Shown here in pieces: positions 12,131-24,955 of a stretch of 64,000 nucleotides of DNA. This stretch comes from Scleroderma bovista (lineage: Eukaryota > Basidiomycota > Agaricomycetes > Boletales > Sclerodermataceae). The notes under the pieces were generated by a model, which was not told the origin of the DNA, made no database searches, and saw only the letters and a program-made list of their open reading frames with translations. The first letter of the stretch is position 1, and the number at the start of each line of letters is the position of its first letter. Location: positions 124,001-188,000 of the forward strand of contig JAYMGJ010000680.1 in assembly GCA_037178675.1 (NCBI GenBank). The letters are read 5' to 3'. The position numbers and the translations under genes are program-made.

Positions 12131-12448
12131 ATGGACTCAGGAAAACTGCCAAACTACAGGTCGTCCTACTTGCTCAGGTTCCATCCATATCCAAGAGTCA
12201 AGCCCTCTGCCCGCGAGAGAGCGATGGTAGGTCTTATTTTTTACTTCATCTGCAGCGTTGACAACCGGTATGCTGATTAGGCTGCCTCGGAAGTCGCTGA
12301 CGAGGACACTGCCTCATCCTACGACGGGATTTCTCCACATCTCTTCCAATCTGCCGAGTCTGACTTCGTGGGCTTTCAGCTGCGTTCTCATTTGCCTTCT
12401 ACTGACGCCCGTGATGTCAGGATCTCGTCAACGGGAAGCAGAACTTGA
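12131..12448 (+). CDS. Possible small two-exon protein, unknown
   Basis: Exons 12131-12226 and 12281-12448 are separated by a 54-base GTAGGT...GATTAG intron with matching phase, giving 87 residues. The first exon reads MDSGKLPNYRSSYLLRFHPY and continues with basic sequence; the second is acidic and Ser-rich (ASEVADEDTASSYDG). The frame stays open upstream to a TAA near 12060, so the start may lie in an earlier exon. I do not recognise a family. Support is limited to the intron and open frame; it could be the last exons of a longer or decayed gene. Confidence 0.3.
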
Positions 12449-12998
12449 ATAGCGTAATCTATGTCACTCAATCTTTCGATTCTTCTCGCCGGCGGCTGAG
12501 TTTGTCCTCGTTGGTTGTGGTAAGTAGAGTTCCTAGGGTGGAACAACTAATTATGATACGCTTCCCACTAGGACCTGGCTCTTCGTCTCGCTCGTAAGCC
12601 ATCTTCAAGCACCTGATCGTCTAGCGAGCGGTTTCGACTTGAATAATGAAACAAATAGTTCAGCCTGCAGTTTGGTAGTCATATCACTACTCGCTAACGT
12701 TTATTTTGTACGTCTACTGCAAAGAGTCCAGTTGTGTAATATATTGAGTCGTCTGTTCAAATATTCACGATCCTCGCTAGAAGTCTTCGTTTGACCATCC
12801 ATCACATTCTTTCAAACGTTTGCGAATCCATCTCGGATTACTGGGCGTAGGTGTTGGATCCAGTGGGTGAGCTATATAATTATAGGTCGGACTCGTGGCA
12901 ACGATTTGTCTGGAGAGGTGCACGGTTTGCAGATCACGGTGATTGACTTGATTCAAATAAATGAATGGGTTTTATGTCGTAGGGTAGTACATGCCCTC
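12449..12998. other. Intergenic, nothing seen
   Basis: Short scattered frames only, with no family resemblance or paired splice sites. Confidence 0.5.
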
Positions 12999-15900
12999 TT
13001 ATACAATAGTGACTACCTGTACTTTGCCATGGATGACGCTGGTTATATTCGCTGGGCGAGCGACAATGGCAGATGAAGACGCAATCCTCTTATACTCCTT
13101 TCTATTTGTCTCTGCTAACAGAAGTGCACTAAACGGCTGGCTTAGCATCATGAATAATTGCTCATCAGCCTTCGAGTCAACGTCGATGGATAAGCCGAGG
13201 AATTTCGAATGCCATGGTCGAATCAGAGCGTATGGAAATTGAGTAGTACATATGTCTTTAAGTTCGTGCAACAGTTCGATCTTGAAAGGGGCCAGGCCGT
13301 CAGCGTGAATTTCATACACGAAGGTAGGGGCAGGAGAACCTGCCACTTGCGGATGGACTGCTGTAACCTGATGCATAATGCATGGTAGCCGAAGTCGCCG
13401 ACCAAAGAATTGTGGAGGATCTGATTTCGAAAGTGAGCCGAACAATTTGATCCATGCCTCGCATGACTCCAAGTCTGGAATGCTTGACGTTGACTCTGGC
13501 CGAAGGTGAATGGCATGTGAAGGAGAATGCGCATGGGGTTCAGATCGGTATGCAGTGATGGAGGCAGGTAAACAGCTATGGAAAGTCGATGCCACCCCGA
13601 CCCAAGACAGAACCGAAATGTCGCCCGACTGCGATACGATCTCTACGAGAAGACGCCCAAGTGCATTCTCTGCAGACTCCCCTGGAATAATGGGCAAGTA
13701 AACATTGAAAATGCCAAAAAGTGAATAAGTAATGTCTTCTGGTTCGGTAGTGCGACGCTCTGACGCCCATTGGAGCCTCAATCGCGGGTTGTCCATGCCA
13801 GGGTCGAAATTCGTAAGATACTGTCGCGCTATCCCCGTCGTGTCCTCGAGTTCGCGAAGTATACTCAAATCGTCCTTGTGATTCCAAGATGCGCACTCCC
13901 TAGTCATGTGTGTAGAACAGTACGGCGCGTGGTGCGAGAAGTTCTGGGAGGGCCCAACCACGTTCAAACCAGGTACTTCTGGACAGATCAGGACCAGACA
14001 CATCGGCAAGGTACACGATTGTTAGGGATGACAGGCGATACCACGAGAACATGGATGCAATTGCCTGTGAAATCTCGACAGTACTGCCCTTGTCAGTGCA
14101 GCACGTATCGCTCCATGCCCACATATAACCACGTTTGCAAGCAGTGACACAGAATGATTGCAACTTCAGGAGGCCATCTGTGAGATCCATGTCATAGATA
14201 ATTCGTCCCTGGATATCACGTAGCAGTGGTTCATCCTTTCCTCAGCAGTGCGAGAGTGTGGCGTATTTGAAATACGCAGAGGTTGTTTCACGGACGTGTT
14301 CTTCGTGCTTGCCAGAAGCTGGCGACAGGAGCAGCTGTTCGTATTCTGGGCTATCATAGAAGTCCGCTATCAATGCATCTCTATCACAGATGCGCCCTGT
14401 CTGTGTGTTGAGGAGTCGGAGCGGAAATGTTTCAAGAGTTCCAGTAACGGCATCATTTACCCACTTCTTTAGGCAGTGGGCTGGGTGAGCTTGTATCATG
14501 CTTGGCTTCATGATCTTCTTTCGACGATAACACAGGAGGGTATCGAGCAACATCGGACGACCAGGATGTCCCCGAGGATGAAGCTCCAATGCAGTGTTGA
14601 TGAGCGTGATGGCTTCCTTGATGTCAGCCGAGACACCTAGGCGATCGAACCTGTCCGATAAGCAAGCAGCGAGTGTCTGGAGGGATGATGGGTGATCGGG
14701 GTGCCCCGAAGGACACAACTCCAACACAGCACGGCCCAGTGTAATAGACTCCTCCAGGTCATTTACTTTTCCTATCTCTCTCCACCGCGCACCAAGGAAA
14801 TGTAGGAGGGCCAGGAGAGACTCAGCCCGATCAGCATGTCCCTGTTGACGGATTTTTAATGCAGCTCGTTCCAGTGCAATTGCTTCATCCAAGCTGGATG
14901 TTCCCCCATGTCTTTGAAATTTGTTCCCAAGATCAAACGCAACCCCGTGGTGTAAAACAGGCAGTGCATGATCATCATCTGCAACCTGGACTTCTAACAG
15001 GTTTCGGCATACACCAACGAGTTCATCCAAGTCCGCGAGATTCCCCTGCGCCTCAAATCGCTCCTTGAGGCAGTTGCCCAATTTACCGAGAGGCGCAGTA
15101 CGAAGAGGACATCCTGGAGGACAGAGAGCGACAATTTGTCGTGCCAGTGTAATGGCCGTATCCAAACCCACTTCTGTACGCGGCTTATCAATCATTTCCA
15201 TGATGTCCCTCTGGAGAGTAGTAAGGAAGGATGCTCGCTTTGGATGTCCTGGCTGTTGAAGTTCTAATATGGCTCGCTCGTGTGTGATTATCTCCTGTGA
15301 ATCTCCAACTGCTCCATCTTTTTGGTATCGATTACGAAGCAAAATCACGAGGTTCTCGAGTGAGGTCGACAAGTAGGGATGATCTGGTGTGCGAAGATTA
15401 ACCACACGACGTCCAAGAGCTATAGCTTCTTCTAGATCTGCAGTCTTCCCGGCTTTATCAAAGCGGTTGGATAGGTACAGCACGAGATCCTGGAGAGACG
15501 TTGACCGATCAGTATGGTCCGGTTCAAGGTCTAACGCAATTCGCGTACGTCTTCCAAATCAGCAGTTCTGTTCATTTTGATGTATTGCTGATGCAGGTTC
15601 TTTGCAAAGGTATTGAGCGCTCTGCGCTGCATAGGATGTCGTATTTGGTAATGTTTGCGAAGAAATGTAATGAAATTTTCAAGTGATGCGGACAACGAAG
15701 GGTGATCGCCTCCTGCAGGTCTATCATCTGTCCCTCCACATCGTAGTGGTTGAATAAATTCAGTGCAAGCCCATGGAGGGATGTTGATCGATTGGGATGG
15801 CCAGGTGGTCGAAGATCTAGTGCAGCACGCCTATGCGTGATGGCCTCTTTCAAATCAGCAGTTCTGTGGTCTTCGCGGTATCGCTTATTAAGGTAATATG

Positions 15901-16528
15901 CGAGATTGTCGAGCGAGTGGTGCCGCTCAGGGTGGGCGGGAGGACGAAGGTTGACTGCATCACGTCCAAGAGTGATAGCCTCTTCTAAGTCTTCCAGACG
16001 GCCACCTTTACCAAACCGATCAGAGAGGTAGACTGCGAGACGGTGGAGGGACCATGAGCGATCTGGATGTCCTTCTGGACGGAGCTCCAACGCCTCTCGT
16101 TCTAAGAAGATCGCTTCCTCCAAATCTTCCCTTCTTCCCCCTCTCCAGAACTGTTCACATAGGCAACGGGCGAGGGTGTGGAGGGTAGCTGACCGATCTG
16201 GATGTCTGGGAGGACAAAGCTTCAATGCATCCCGTCCGAGCGTGAGAGCCTCATCCACGTCGGAGGGTGTATGGTTTCTGAGGAACCGATCGATGATATA
16301 ACAAGCAAGCTTGTGCAGGGATGCAGGGAGGTCCGGACATAGTTCCAGCGCTTCGCGACGCAAGGCGATCGCCTCCTCAAGATCCTTCAACGAATGTGCT
16401 AGCCTGAACTGGTCGTAAAGGCAATCAGAAAGTTTCATAAGACATGCCAGGCATTTTGGGTCCCCTGGAGGATGGAGGTCCAAGACTGCGCGTTTATGGT
16501 CGATACCAGTCGTATCCGAGACCGCCAT
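12999..16528 (-). pseudogene. TPR-HET protein gene, decayed
   Basis: The remains read, 5' to 3' on the minus strand, as a tetratricopeptide-repeat region (16528 to about 14550) joined to a HET domain (about 14400 to 12999). The TPR units are the type common in agarics (LEEAIALRREALEL, HPDRSWSLHRLAVYLSDRF). The HET part shows YATLSHC, AWSDTCCTDKGS, AIASMFSWY, ERGWALPELLAP, TYSLFGIFNVYLPIIPGE and SGDISVLSWVG. Lesions: a frame change with lost repeat sequence near 15690; a second near 15545; TGA at 14242-14244 where the family has Trp (SHRW becomes SHC-stop), followed in frame by GKDEPLLRDIQGRI; and a TAG at about 13900 with continuation in another frame. No introns explain these. The 5' end starts inside a repeat, so upstream sequence is missing or unrecognised. 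Confidence 0.85.
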
Positions 16529-18787
16529 TGCAGGACTTGGATTAATTGCCTGCGTTTTACATGGTGTATCTGATGGGCCCGGAAAGAATCAATGTTTGAA
16601 GGGCGCAAAAGCAGACTTCCTCACCAACTTCTGATCCCCGCTGTGGCAACAGTTTACGGGAACAGAAGAGGGAAACTGTGCGATGTCAGGCGATCGAACG
16701 CAAAAATGATACCTAGCTCACAGTTGTGTAGACGGATGGAGAACTTGTTGTAGATGGGCAGTGAGCGGCGGTCACTAAAGCCTTCACCATTATGTAGGGC
16801 GATAATTTCAAGTACGAGTAGTCTATGTTGCATGAGCAACGCCTGGAGAACAGCCAGGAGGACTCACTAGGAAGTTTGGTGCGTTAACATGGAGGAGAGT
16901 GAGAACAACATCCTGCATGTTGCAATGATACCAACAAATAGTGCTCACAAGGCCGCCCGGATCTGCAAGACGACTGAAATGAAAGGCATCTCCCAATTTG
17001 GAAATGGACTAGATTGGATGACTAATCGCGGACCGTTATGTAAGAACGACTTTGCATGGGTGCCTTTACTCGCTTCAATCTTGTTCCTCGTCTAGCTCTC
17101 ACCGTTGGCATGTCTTTGGACCTGCGCTTGTCGCCTTCTGGATAGCTTAGAACTGCTGCCAGGTTGACGGATATCCCGTCAGCATATCTGCCAACTTTCG
17201 TTCTAAACAATCCTTACCTTCGTGCAGGCGATACTTGGAGAGGGTCAGGTTTCCCTTTGACACCCTCCCGCTCGATTTTATCCGCCTCGCACATCTGGCG
17301 TAATGTTATAGTGGTGTCGCAGACGCGTGTGCGGGGTATCAGTCGACATTGCGCCGGCAGGCATACCCATTGGCACCCGACCGGGTACCATGGGATCCTT
17401 TGGTTCTCTGGCCGGGATGACTCGGCTCAACTTCAATGAATTCATTGTACCTTCCTCTCAGGAAACGCCGAGTGAGGACTCGTGCATTTCTCACAGTAGG
17501 CCATCCACGATCAGAGAGAATTGGAATTTGGGATGTCATCGCCCTCCAGGAGGTGCTACTCCCGTTGTGGCCCTTTTCGATCTCGCCGCAGACCCACTGA
17601 TCGTTGGACAAAAGGCCCTGATCGGTCAGACTCACTCCATCGGTTCGCATTTGCCTTTCAGAAGGGTACAGTGAACAGGCTGTGGCCAGGAGCGACTTAG
17701 AGGGATCCATCACGCGTGGCCGAGCTGCATTAGAGCTTCATCCGTCTCTCCTGAGTCCTGACAACCCTGCAGTCGTCTGAGACAATGATGCTTCGGAGAA
17801 AGCGTTGCCAACTTCCGAGCGGCTTTACAATCACCCAATTAGTGACCTCTATCGTTGGACATGGATGAGAATGTTAATGCATTGATTGATGGTCGTATAT
17901 AACTTCGTCGGGGGCTCGTAACAATCGTGAAATGAAAAGAAAAAGGTAGAGATATCAGAGAAAAGGTAAACCAAACCAGCATAGAAAAGAATCCTTCACA
18001 GATGACACAACCACCCTCCGCATCGACGGGAGGTATCAAGACAATAATATATAAAAGGAAAAGTAATGCAAACCCAGGGTGGAAATAATAAGGACGTGAG
18101 ATGGAGAAGTTCGGAGTCAGAATACTGAAAGGAAGCACTCTGTTGTGTGCCGATGCCAAGGTTTTTAGGGAAAGACGGAAGTCAAGCTACCACAATACAC
18201 AGGACGGATGAGTTCTTCTTTGGCGCAATAATGTGCAAGTGTCCATCGGACAATGTCATAACGGGGCATGCAGCATGATAAGCATGATGTGCGAGAGCCA
18301 TAGGAAGGGAAATGTCATGTGAAAGGGTAAAACGAGTGTGGCCATTCCGTGTATCTTGCAAGACTAGCACAGAAGGGGGTCGAGCCGAACGAGCAAGCCA
18401 AAAAGCCCAGAGTAGGGGTCCGCTCCGGTGTGTAAGGGTATGATATGCGTGTGGTGGATACAGAAGGATAAGGATTACTGGTGGATGCGGGTATCAGCTG
18501 AATGTGACGGTGGTGACATGTGCGGGTAGTGGCTGGCGAGACGGTATTTTTGGCGTTGGATATTTTGAAGTTGCGATGGGACAAACTGGGCATCGGCACA
18601 GGCAAAAGGGCGAGGGCAGGACCGATGTATCAGCTGGGACGTGGTTCTCCTCGTGATTGCGTTGGTATTGACCTGTAAGGTAAACAGGAGCAAATGTGCA
18701 TTACAAGAGCGTAAGAATTCATCTTCGTGAGCGTACTATATCTCAGATTCTTGCCCCTAATCTCCATCCACCACGCCGTTTGGCCAC
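16529..18787. other. Gene-poor stretch
   Basis: An open plus-strand frame at 17327-17674 (containing SVDIAPAGIPIGTRPGTMGS) has protein-like composition but no recognised family or convincing splice partners; the opposite strand (17339-17713) is also open. The part from 17900 to 18787 probably includes the 3' flank of the phosphatase gene. Confidence 0.4.
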
Positions 18788-20549
18788 CTAGAGTCCGCCG
18801 TCAAGTACACCGCGGACATCTGGAACCTCGCCAAGGTCAGCGAGGAAAGGGCAGAGATCCGTAAGCTCTGTGTCATGAGGATCATTGAACCAGGATGAAA
18901 CTGGCACGGCGTTATTCGGATGGAAGATGTAGGAAGCTGGCGAATTGTCGATGATGATGGTATCAGCAATAGGGCGGCCGAGTTGTGAGAGGTCCTAAAA
19001 TCATGTTAAATACGGCAAGAGATATAGAGCACTTCAAGGTACCTTGACATAGTTCCCTTTGTGATTGTAACAACTTTCTCGGAATAACCGATGGGACACG
19101 ACGTGATGGATGTCCAGCTTGTCTAGCACTGGATCCGCATACTGCCAACTCTATGAGCGATTTAATTAAGGAGCGTGCCCGGCAGTACAAACCTTGCTCA
19201 AGCTCGCCGTGAAGACAACGACCTCGTAAATTTCGCCCATCCTTTTCAGGAAGTTGTCGACGCCTGGACGCTTGATGACGTACACATTGTGCCAGTGATA
19301 TTCGATCTCCACTGGCACGACGTAATCCGCATGTTGGATGGACTAGAAAAAGTAGTGTCACTGCACGTGGTAAGGAGGAGGCAGAGGCTGTAATACCTTG
19401 AAGCTGCTGTGAACGAGGGTTTCGTCCAGGTCAAGGACAAGGCATTTTCGTCCCACGTGTTGGGGTGCGATGGGTGGCAGCAAGGGTCGCGGGGTACCGT
19501 CCTAGCCAAATGAAGGAAATTTTAGTGTCGGCGTGAGTGGGCGGTGCAATACTCACTGGGCCGATGGGTATTCCTGCCCCGCCGTTCATGATGAGGGCAT
19601 CTTCGTCGTCCCCTTCCATTGGGTCGCCTTCGTCAGCTTCTACTTCGTCGCCATCGGCGTGGGCTTCATCATCCGTGAAGCCACCTTCAGATTCAGTTGC
19701 TGTGGAGTGGGAAACGTCGCCAAGATGGACGCTGGTGTTTCCCTGCGTCGAATGGGACGGCTCCACGGGTGCAGGGGAGAAAATGTCTGCAGCGGGTGCA
19801 GGGGGCTGAGGGGAGCCACCGGCGACTCCAGTTGTTTCGGAGGGAGGGAGGTCAGCTTTTGGCGGCGTTGGAGGGTGAATATCCATGTCATGAGCGGCTA
19901 CAGCGGTTGATGAGTCTTGTGGTGGCAGGCTAGGTGCATGAAGGGCGGTCTCTGTGTCTGTGTCTTTCTGCTCGTCCGGGGTAACTTGCTGTTTTTCGTT
20001 TGTGACGAGTGGTTCCGGGGGCCTGGAAGGGGTAGTTAGGCCCTGGGTGTCGATGGTATCTATTTCGACGACATGTGCACGCTCGTTGGGTGCAACACAG
20101 GGCACCAACTTGCGGACAAGCTTGGATATAAAAGATGCCTTCTTGGGGGAAGGCTGTAAGCCGCTCTTGGACTTGTTCTCTCCATTGGAGAGAGCACGTA
20201 CAGGAGGGCTCTTGTCTAGAACAGAGGTAGTAGACGCTGCTGATTTCTCGGGTCTTGGTTTTGATTTGCGGGAAAATCTGCGAGGTGCAGTCGTGGTTGT
20301 GTTGGTGGAGGATGTGTTCGGCTGGGTGTTGGTTGTCGCTGCGAGGGAGCTCTTGTCCTTGTCTCCGGCCTTTGCGCTGTCACGTTCGTCTGGGGAGACG
20401 ACGGTGTGCGAGCCATTTGGGATGGCATCTCTGTCCGCTTCCGACGAGGATGCGGGTGTCTGTTCGTGCGCCTGCGCACTGGCATCAACGGTGACTGCAC
20501 CATTCAGGTTTGCAGGGGTGCGAGAAACGCCTGTGGATGCAGGGGCCAT
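18788..20549 (-). CDS. FCP/SCP-type protein phosphatase (NIF domain)
   Basis: Small C-terminal-domain-type Ser/Thr phosphatase related to yeast Psr1/Psr2 and animal SCP. Five exons: 19557-20549, 19397-19501, 19193-19342, 19043-19141 and 18788-18994, all GT-AG introns of 48-55 bases; 517 residues. Residues 1-350 are low-complexity (Ser, Thr, Pro, with an acidic run [17 protein letters not shown]). The catalytic domain has the DxDxT nucleophile [13 protein letters not shown] (Asp355 and Asp357), then [37 protein letters not shown] and [19 protein letters not shown], ending about 20 residues after the domain. The start is the first ATG of the disordered region (MAPASTG). In yeast such proteins act at the plasma membrane in stress responses; location here is not evident. 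Confidence 0.95.
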
Positions 20550-20702
20550 GAGAGATGGGGTATTTGGGAGCTCGAGGGTATTTAGGAGATGGAGAGAGAG
20601 GAAAGAGGAGGACACCCAACACACGCAACAACAACACGCGGTTCCAAAACCTCATTCACACGCGAGGCAGTCGTCGTTTCTACACACAATGTAAACGTAA
20701 AA

Positions 20703-22111
20703 TTAATCCTCCTCGTCCCCATGTTCAAACAAATAATTGGCTGCCATCTCCTCGTTTCTGTCGCACGCAAAATAAGCCTCGAGGACTTTGTGTCTTGGGA
20801 ATCCGAGCGCTTCCAGCTATTCGACGGAGGTTGAGCAAGGACAGTCAGCAACAACGACACACACACACATACCCTCTGAATGGCCTCATGTTCCTCTGGC
20901 GTGACATGAACCACAGGTGCTCCTGGATCCCCTTCCGTCTCGTCTGCCCTACCACCACCCAACTGTCGAAGAAATTCGTCGGGATTCTCAGACAGGAGCT
21001 GAGCCAGTGCAGGGTTACTGGCTACGAGTTGCTGGATTATTTGCTGGAGGTGAGCGGGGTTCTGTTCCATTAATTGGCGAATCTGGTCCATCTGTGGCAT
21101 GCCACCGCCCAAGTTGAGCGCAGCTCCTGCGCCACCCTGGGGTCGTTGGTGCTGCTGCTGCTGCCGTTGCTGAGCAAGCTGGAAAGGCATGAGACAATCG
21201 GACGGGTGTTGCCACAAACAAGACACACCTGGAATAGATTTTGGGGCTGCGAGGGCTGAGCAGGTTGGGCCGGGGCTTGAGTAGCAGCAGGGTTGGGAGA
21301 TGAGGGGAGAGCCGGGGTTGGCTCAAGTTGCTGTCCTTCTTGATTCGAACCTGCAGCCGGCTCAGCTTCCATGTGGGCAGGTATGCCCTACATATAGTGT
21401 TCAGCCGAAGAGATCATAGAAGGGACAGGATGCCTACGTTCATCAAGTACTCGACCGCACGTTCGGGATTGTTGAAGCTGGCACGCAGGGCACGCATGAC
21501 TTGATCGCGAGGAAAGCCCATTTCGATCATGTTTTCTATTGATGTTTGCAGCACGGCCCCGCTCAAGAAAGAGGTGCCTGCCGGGACATCCTGGGAAGGA
21601 GGAGTAGAGGCAATGGCGGATGCGGGTACGGGTGCAGGGGCAGGGGCCGGTACGGGTGAAGGTGCAGATGCAGGCGGGGTGGATGGAGCAGGTGTCGACG
21701 CCGATGCAGATGCAGATGACGATGGCTCCTGATGAGTAGGCTTCGGCTGCGAGGATGGTGATTAGCCGAGCCGATAGCGAGTGAGATTACGATTACCTTT
21801 GAAACCATAAGGACCAAAAAGTCCTTCTCCTTTATCTCGCATGATGCGACGGTCTTGTTATCGGAAAGCACCTTCCCTGCAATGGCCTGATGAGCGAGGC
21901 GTAGATGTGGAGTGGGGGCATACCCGCGTAGATGAGCTTTTGCGTGGCTGTGGGATGGCCTTGCGTCTCCTGGATCTTGGTCTTGATGTCTGCGATGGTG
22001 TCTGCCCCATCGGCATCGATCTTGGCTGTGTGAGAGAGTGCACGGACAGACACCAGATGATACACGCACCTGGAACACCTTTTGCTGGAGGGTCTTGACG
22101 GTGAGCTTCAT
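20703..22111 (-). CDS. RAD23: UV excision repair protein Rad23
   Basis: Shuttle factor that brings ubiquitylated proteins to the proteasome and stabilises Rad4/XPC in nucleotide excision repair. Seven exons: 22070-22111, 21924-22020, 21797-21876, 21438-21746, 21229-21387, 20873-21178 and 20703-20816; 368 residues. Ubiquitin-like domain at 1-73 ([43 protein letters not shown]); Ala/Pro/Ser linker; UBA1 near 135-176 ([20 protein letters not shown]); XPC-binding region near 225-300 ([20 protein letters not shown]); UBA2 at the C-terminus ([20 protein letters not shown]). All seven junctions keep phase. It shares a 58-base divergent promoter with the LRR gene. Confidence 0.97.
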
Positions 22112-22138
22112 GATGGGATGAGGAGATGAGGCGTGATA

Positions 22139-22152
22139 TGTGACGCGTCACA
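22139..22152. promoter_or_regulatory. Palindromic MluI-box motif in divergent promoter
   Basis: TGTGACGCGTCACA is a perfect 14-base palindrome with ACGCGT at its centre, the core of fungal MCB elements bound by MBF at G1/S. It lies 27 bases upstream of the RAD23 start and 17 bases upstream of the LRR-protein start, in a 58-base gap. The palindrome is seen directly; MBF control is inferred. Confidence 0.6.
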
Positions 22153-22169
22153 CTTGTCCTCCTCGTACC

Positions 22170-23930
22170 ATGCAGGTCGAGTCGGGCGATGTGTGCCTGC
22201 GGAGGGTCGCCGCGTTCATCAGAGACAACGAAAAGAGCCTGGCAGAGGCAGCCCATGTCAGACACAGACGGCCACAGCAGCGCCAGTCGTGGTTCGCGAC
22301 GCAGCCGTCTCCTCTTGCACTCACGGTCGACACCCACCGGCTCTTCTACATTCTCATCCGGCTCGAGTCTGTCGGGTTCAACGTTGGCTCGCTCGATGTC
22401 ACAGTAGAAAACCCGTCAAAGCCGATGCATTACACGCACATCCACGTCGACAAGTCAGACACCCTCTCTCTTTCCTCGCTCCGCTCTTCGCTCTCTGCTG
22501 TTTCGGGTCTTTCCCGCTGGTGGACCAGACCAGAACAACACTCCATCGACGCAGAGCTGAAGTACATATACAGTAGCTTCACCAAGCTCCCCGCTCTCTC
22601 CATCAAGCCACCAGGTCCTACCCTCATACACGAACTCGCGAACGACCCTCCAATTCACAGTGCTATCCCCTTAGACGCCTTCAAGAACCTACAGTCTCTT
22701 TACTGCTCCGACATCGACCCAAGATCCATACTCGGATGGGATAGGCTTGCTGACGGTCTCCGCACCTTGTCCATTTCTCGAAGTGGCATTGTCGACGTCT
22801 CCGACATACTGATCGGTGCTGTCCTCGACGACCAGTCTCGCAGAAACGGGACGTCAATCAGCCACAGGAAGAGGCTCATCTCAGCCATCCGTCTACCCCC
22901 ATCCGTCCCAGAGGACTCTCCTCTCACTTACAGCCCTCTCTCACCGTACAAGTGGTCTCTGCTAAGGCATCTATCCCTTGCCGACAATGCACTCACCTTC
23001 TTCCCGTCCGATCCACTACCTTACCTTGTCTCCCTAACGCATCTCGACCTCTCATCCAATCTCTTTGTTTCCGTCCCCCACGGTCTATCCGTGCTCCACA
23101 ATCTGGTCTCTCTTAACCTTGCAGACAACATGATCGATTCTGTCCTTGGCATTTACACCCAGCTCGGGCAAGTCTTGCATCTAAACCTCTCCAGGAACCG
23201 TCTCGAGTCCATCTGTGGCCTCGAAAGGTTGTTGGCCTTGGAAAGGGTAGACCTCCGCTCCAACCACCTCGATGAGTCTGCCGAAATAGGCAGGCTTGCC
23301 ACCCTGCCCAACATCGCAGAGGTCTGGATCGAGGGAAATCCACTCACAGACATCGAGGACGGTTACCGTGTCGCTTGTTTCGACCTCTTCCACAAGGAGG
23401 GCAAGTCCGTCACCCTCGACGGAACACCACCCTCCGTCGTGGAGAAAATGAGCCTCACTCCACTACCTCCTGTCCAGATGTCCTCCACTCGACCAGTATC
23501 GGCAACAGCAGCAGCTCCATCCACAAGCCAGGAGTCACCACCACCCGCGTCGCATACCCCACTAGACTCAAGAGCTGTATCGCCTGTTGCAAGTGCAGGT
23601 GTGATGGGCAAGCAGAGGAGGCGCAGGGCGAAGCGCGTCGTTGACTTGGATGAAAACGAGAGCCCTGCGCCACAGCTGCAACCACTCCCCGCTGACGCTC
23701 GGGTACTGACATCCCCTCGTATCCCCAGCCCTCTTTCTCCCAGGGGTTCCCATCGGCGGTCGTATTCTGTGTTCGAGCCACCCGATACGACGCCAGAGAC
23801 GGAGAGCCAGAACCAGCTGCGGGAGGCAGAGGTGTATCGAGCGCGGATTGAGTCGTTGCGGTCGGACATGGGCGAGGGGTGGCTCAAGGTGTTCAGCCAG
23901 AGCCAGGTGTCGTCTCCAGCCGCGGGCTGA
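22170..23930 (+). CDS. Leucine-rich repeat protein, intronless
   Basis: 586 residues in one uninterrupted frame, unusual beside its intron-rich neighbours. The first true ATG is at 22170. Leucine-rich repeats occupy roughly residues 260-400 (LRHLSLADNALTFFP, LTHLDLSSNLFVSVP, LVSLNLADNMIDSV, VLHLNLSRNRLESI, LERVDLRSNHLD) and end with a cap (VWIEGNPLTD). The C-terminal third is Pro/Ser-rich with a basic patch (KQRRRRAKRVVD), then a short helical tail. No signal peptide or membrane segment, so probably cytosolic or nuclear and a protein-binding scaffold. I cannot name the family; nischarin- or Sog2-like LRR proteins are candidates. Confidence 0.88.
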   Translation: MQVESGDVCLRRVAAFIRDNEKSLAEAAHVRHRRPQQRQSWFATQPSPLALTVDTHRLFYILIRLESVGFNVGSLDVTVENPSKPMHYTHIHVDKSDTLSLSSLRSSLSAVSGLSRWWTRPEQHSIDAELKYIYSSFTKLPALSIKPPGPTLIHELANDPPIHSAIPLDAFKNLQSLYCSDIDPRSILGWDRLADGLRTLSISRSGIVDVSDILIGAVLDDQSRRNGTSISHRKRLISAIRLPPSVPEDSPLTYSPLSPYKWSLLRHLSLADNALTFFPSDPLPYLVSLTHLDLSSNLFVSVPHGLSVLHNLVSLNLADNMIDSVLGIYTQLGQVLHLNLSRNRLESICGLERLLALERVDLRSNHLDESAEIGRLATLPNIAEVWIEGNPLTDIEDGYRVACFDLFHKEGKSVTLDGTPPSVVEKMSLTPLPPVQMSSTRPVSATAAAPSTSQESPPPASHTPLDSRAVSPVASAGVMGKQRRRRAKRVVDLDENESPAPQLQPLPADARVLTSPRIPSPLSPRGSHRRSYSVFEPPDTTPETESQNQLREAEVYRARIESLRSDMGEGWLKVFSQSQVSSPAAG

Positions 23931-24128
23931 TGCATGTATATGGATGTACGCTGTACGATGTACGATATAATAGCATACCTTGGGAGTGGTCGGGGTCCGA
24001 GTGTCAGTCTCGTTTTGCCACCCGCGTGAATTCGATTTGCACCTCTTTTCTCTTTACCGCTGCTTGTGGCATTTTACCGTTACACCCGCCTCTGTCGCTC
24101 TTTTACCTTTTGAACATTCATATTCACA

Positions 24129-24955
<827 letters not shown>

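Noticed and set aside
13510..14147. Plus-strand open frames over the TPR-HET region
   Set aside because: Antisense shadows of the minus-strand HET domain, which has clear family motifs.
17327..17674. 115-residue plus-strand open frame
   Set aside because: Protein-like composition but opposite strand equally open, no family, no splice partners.
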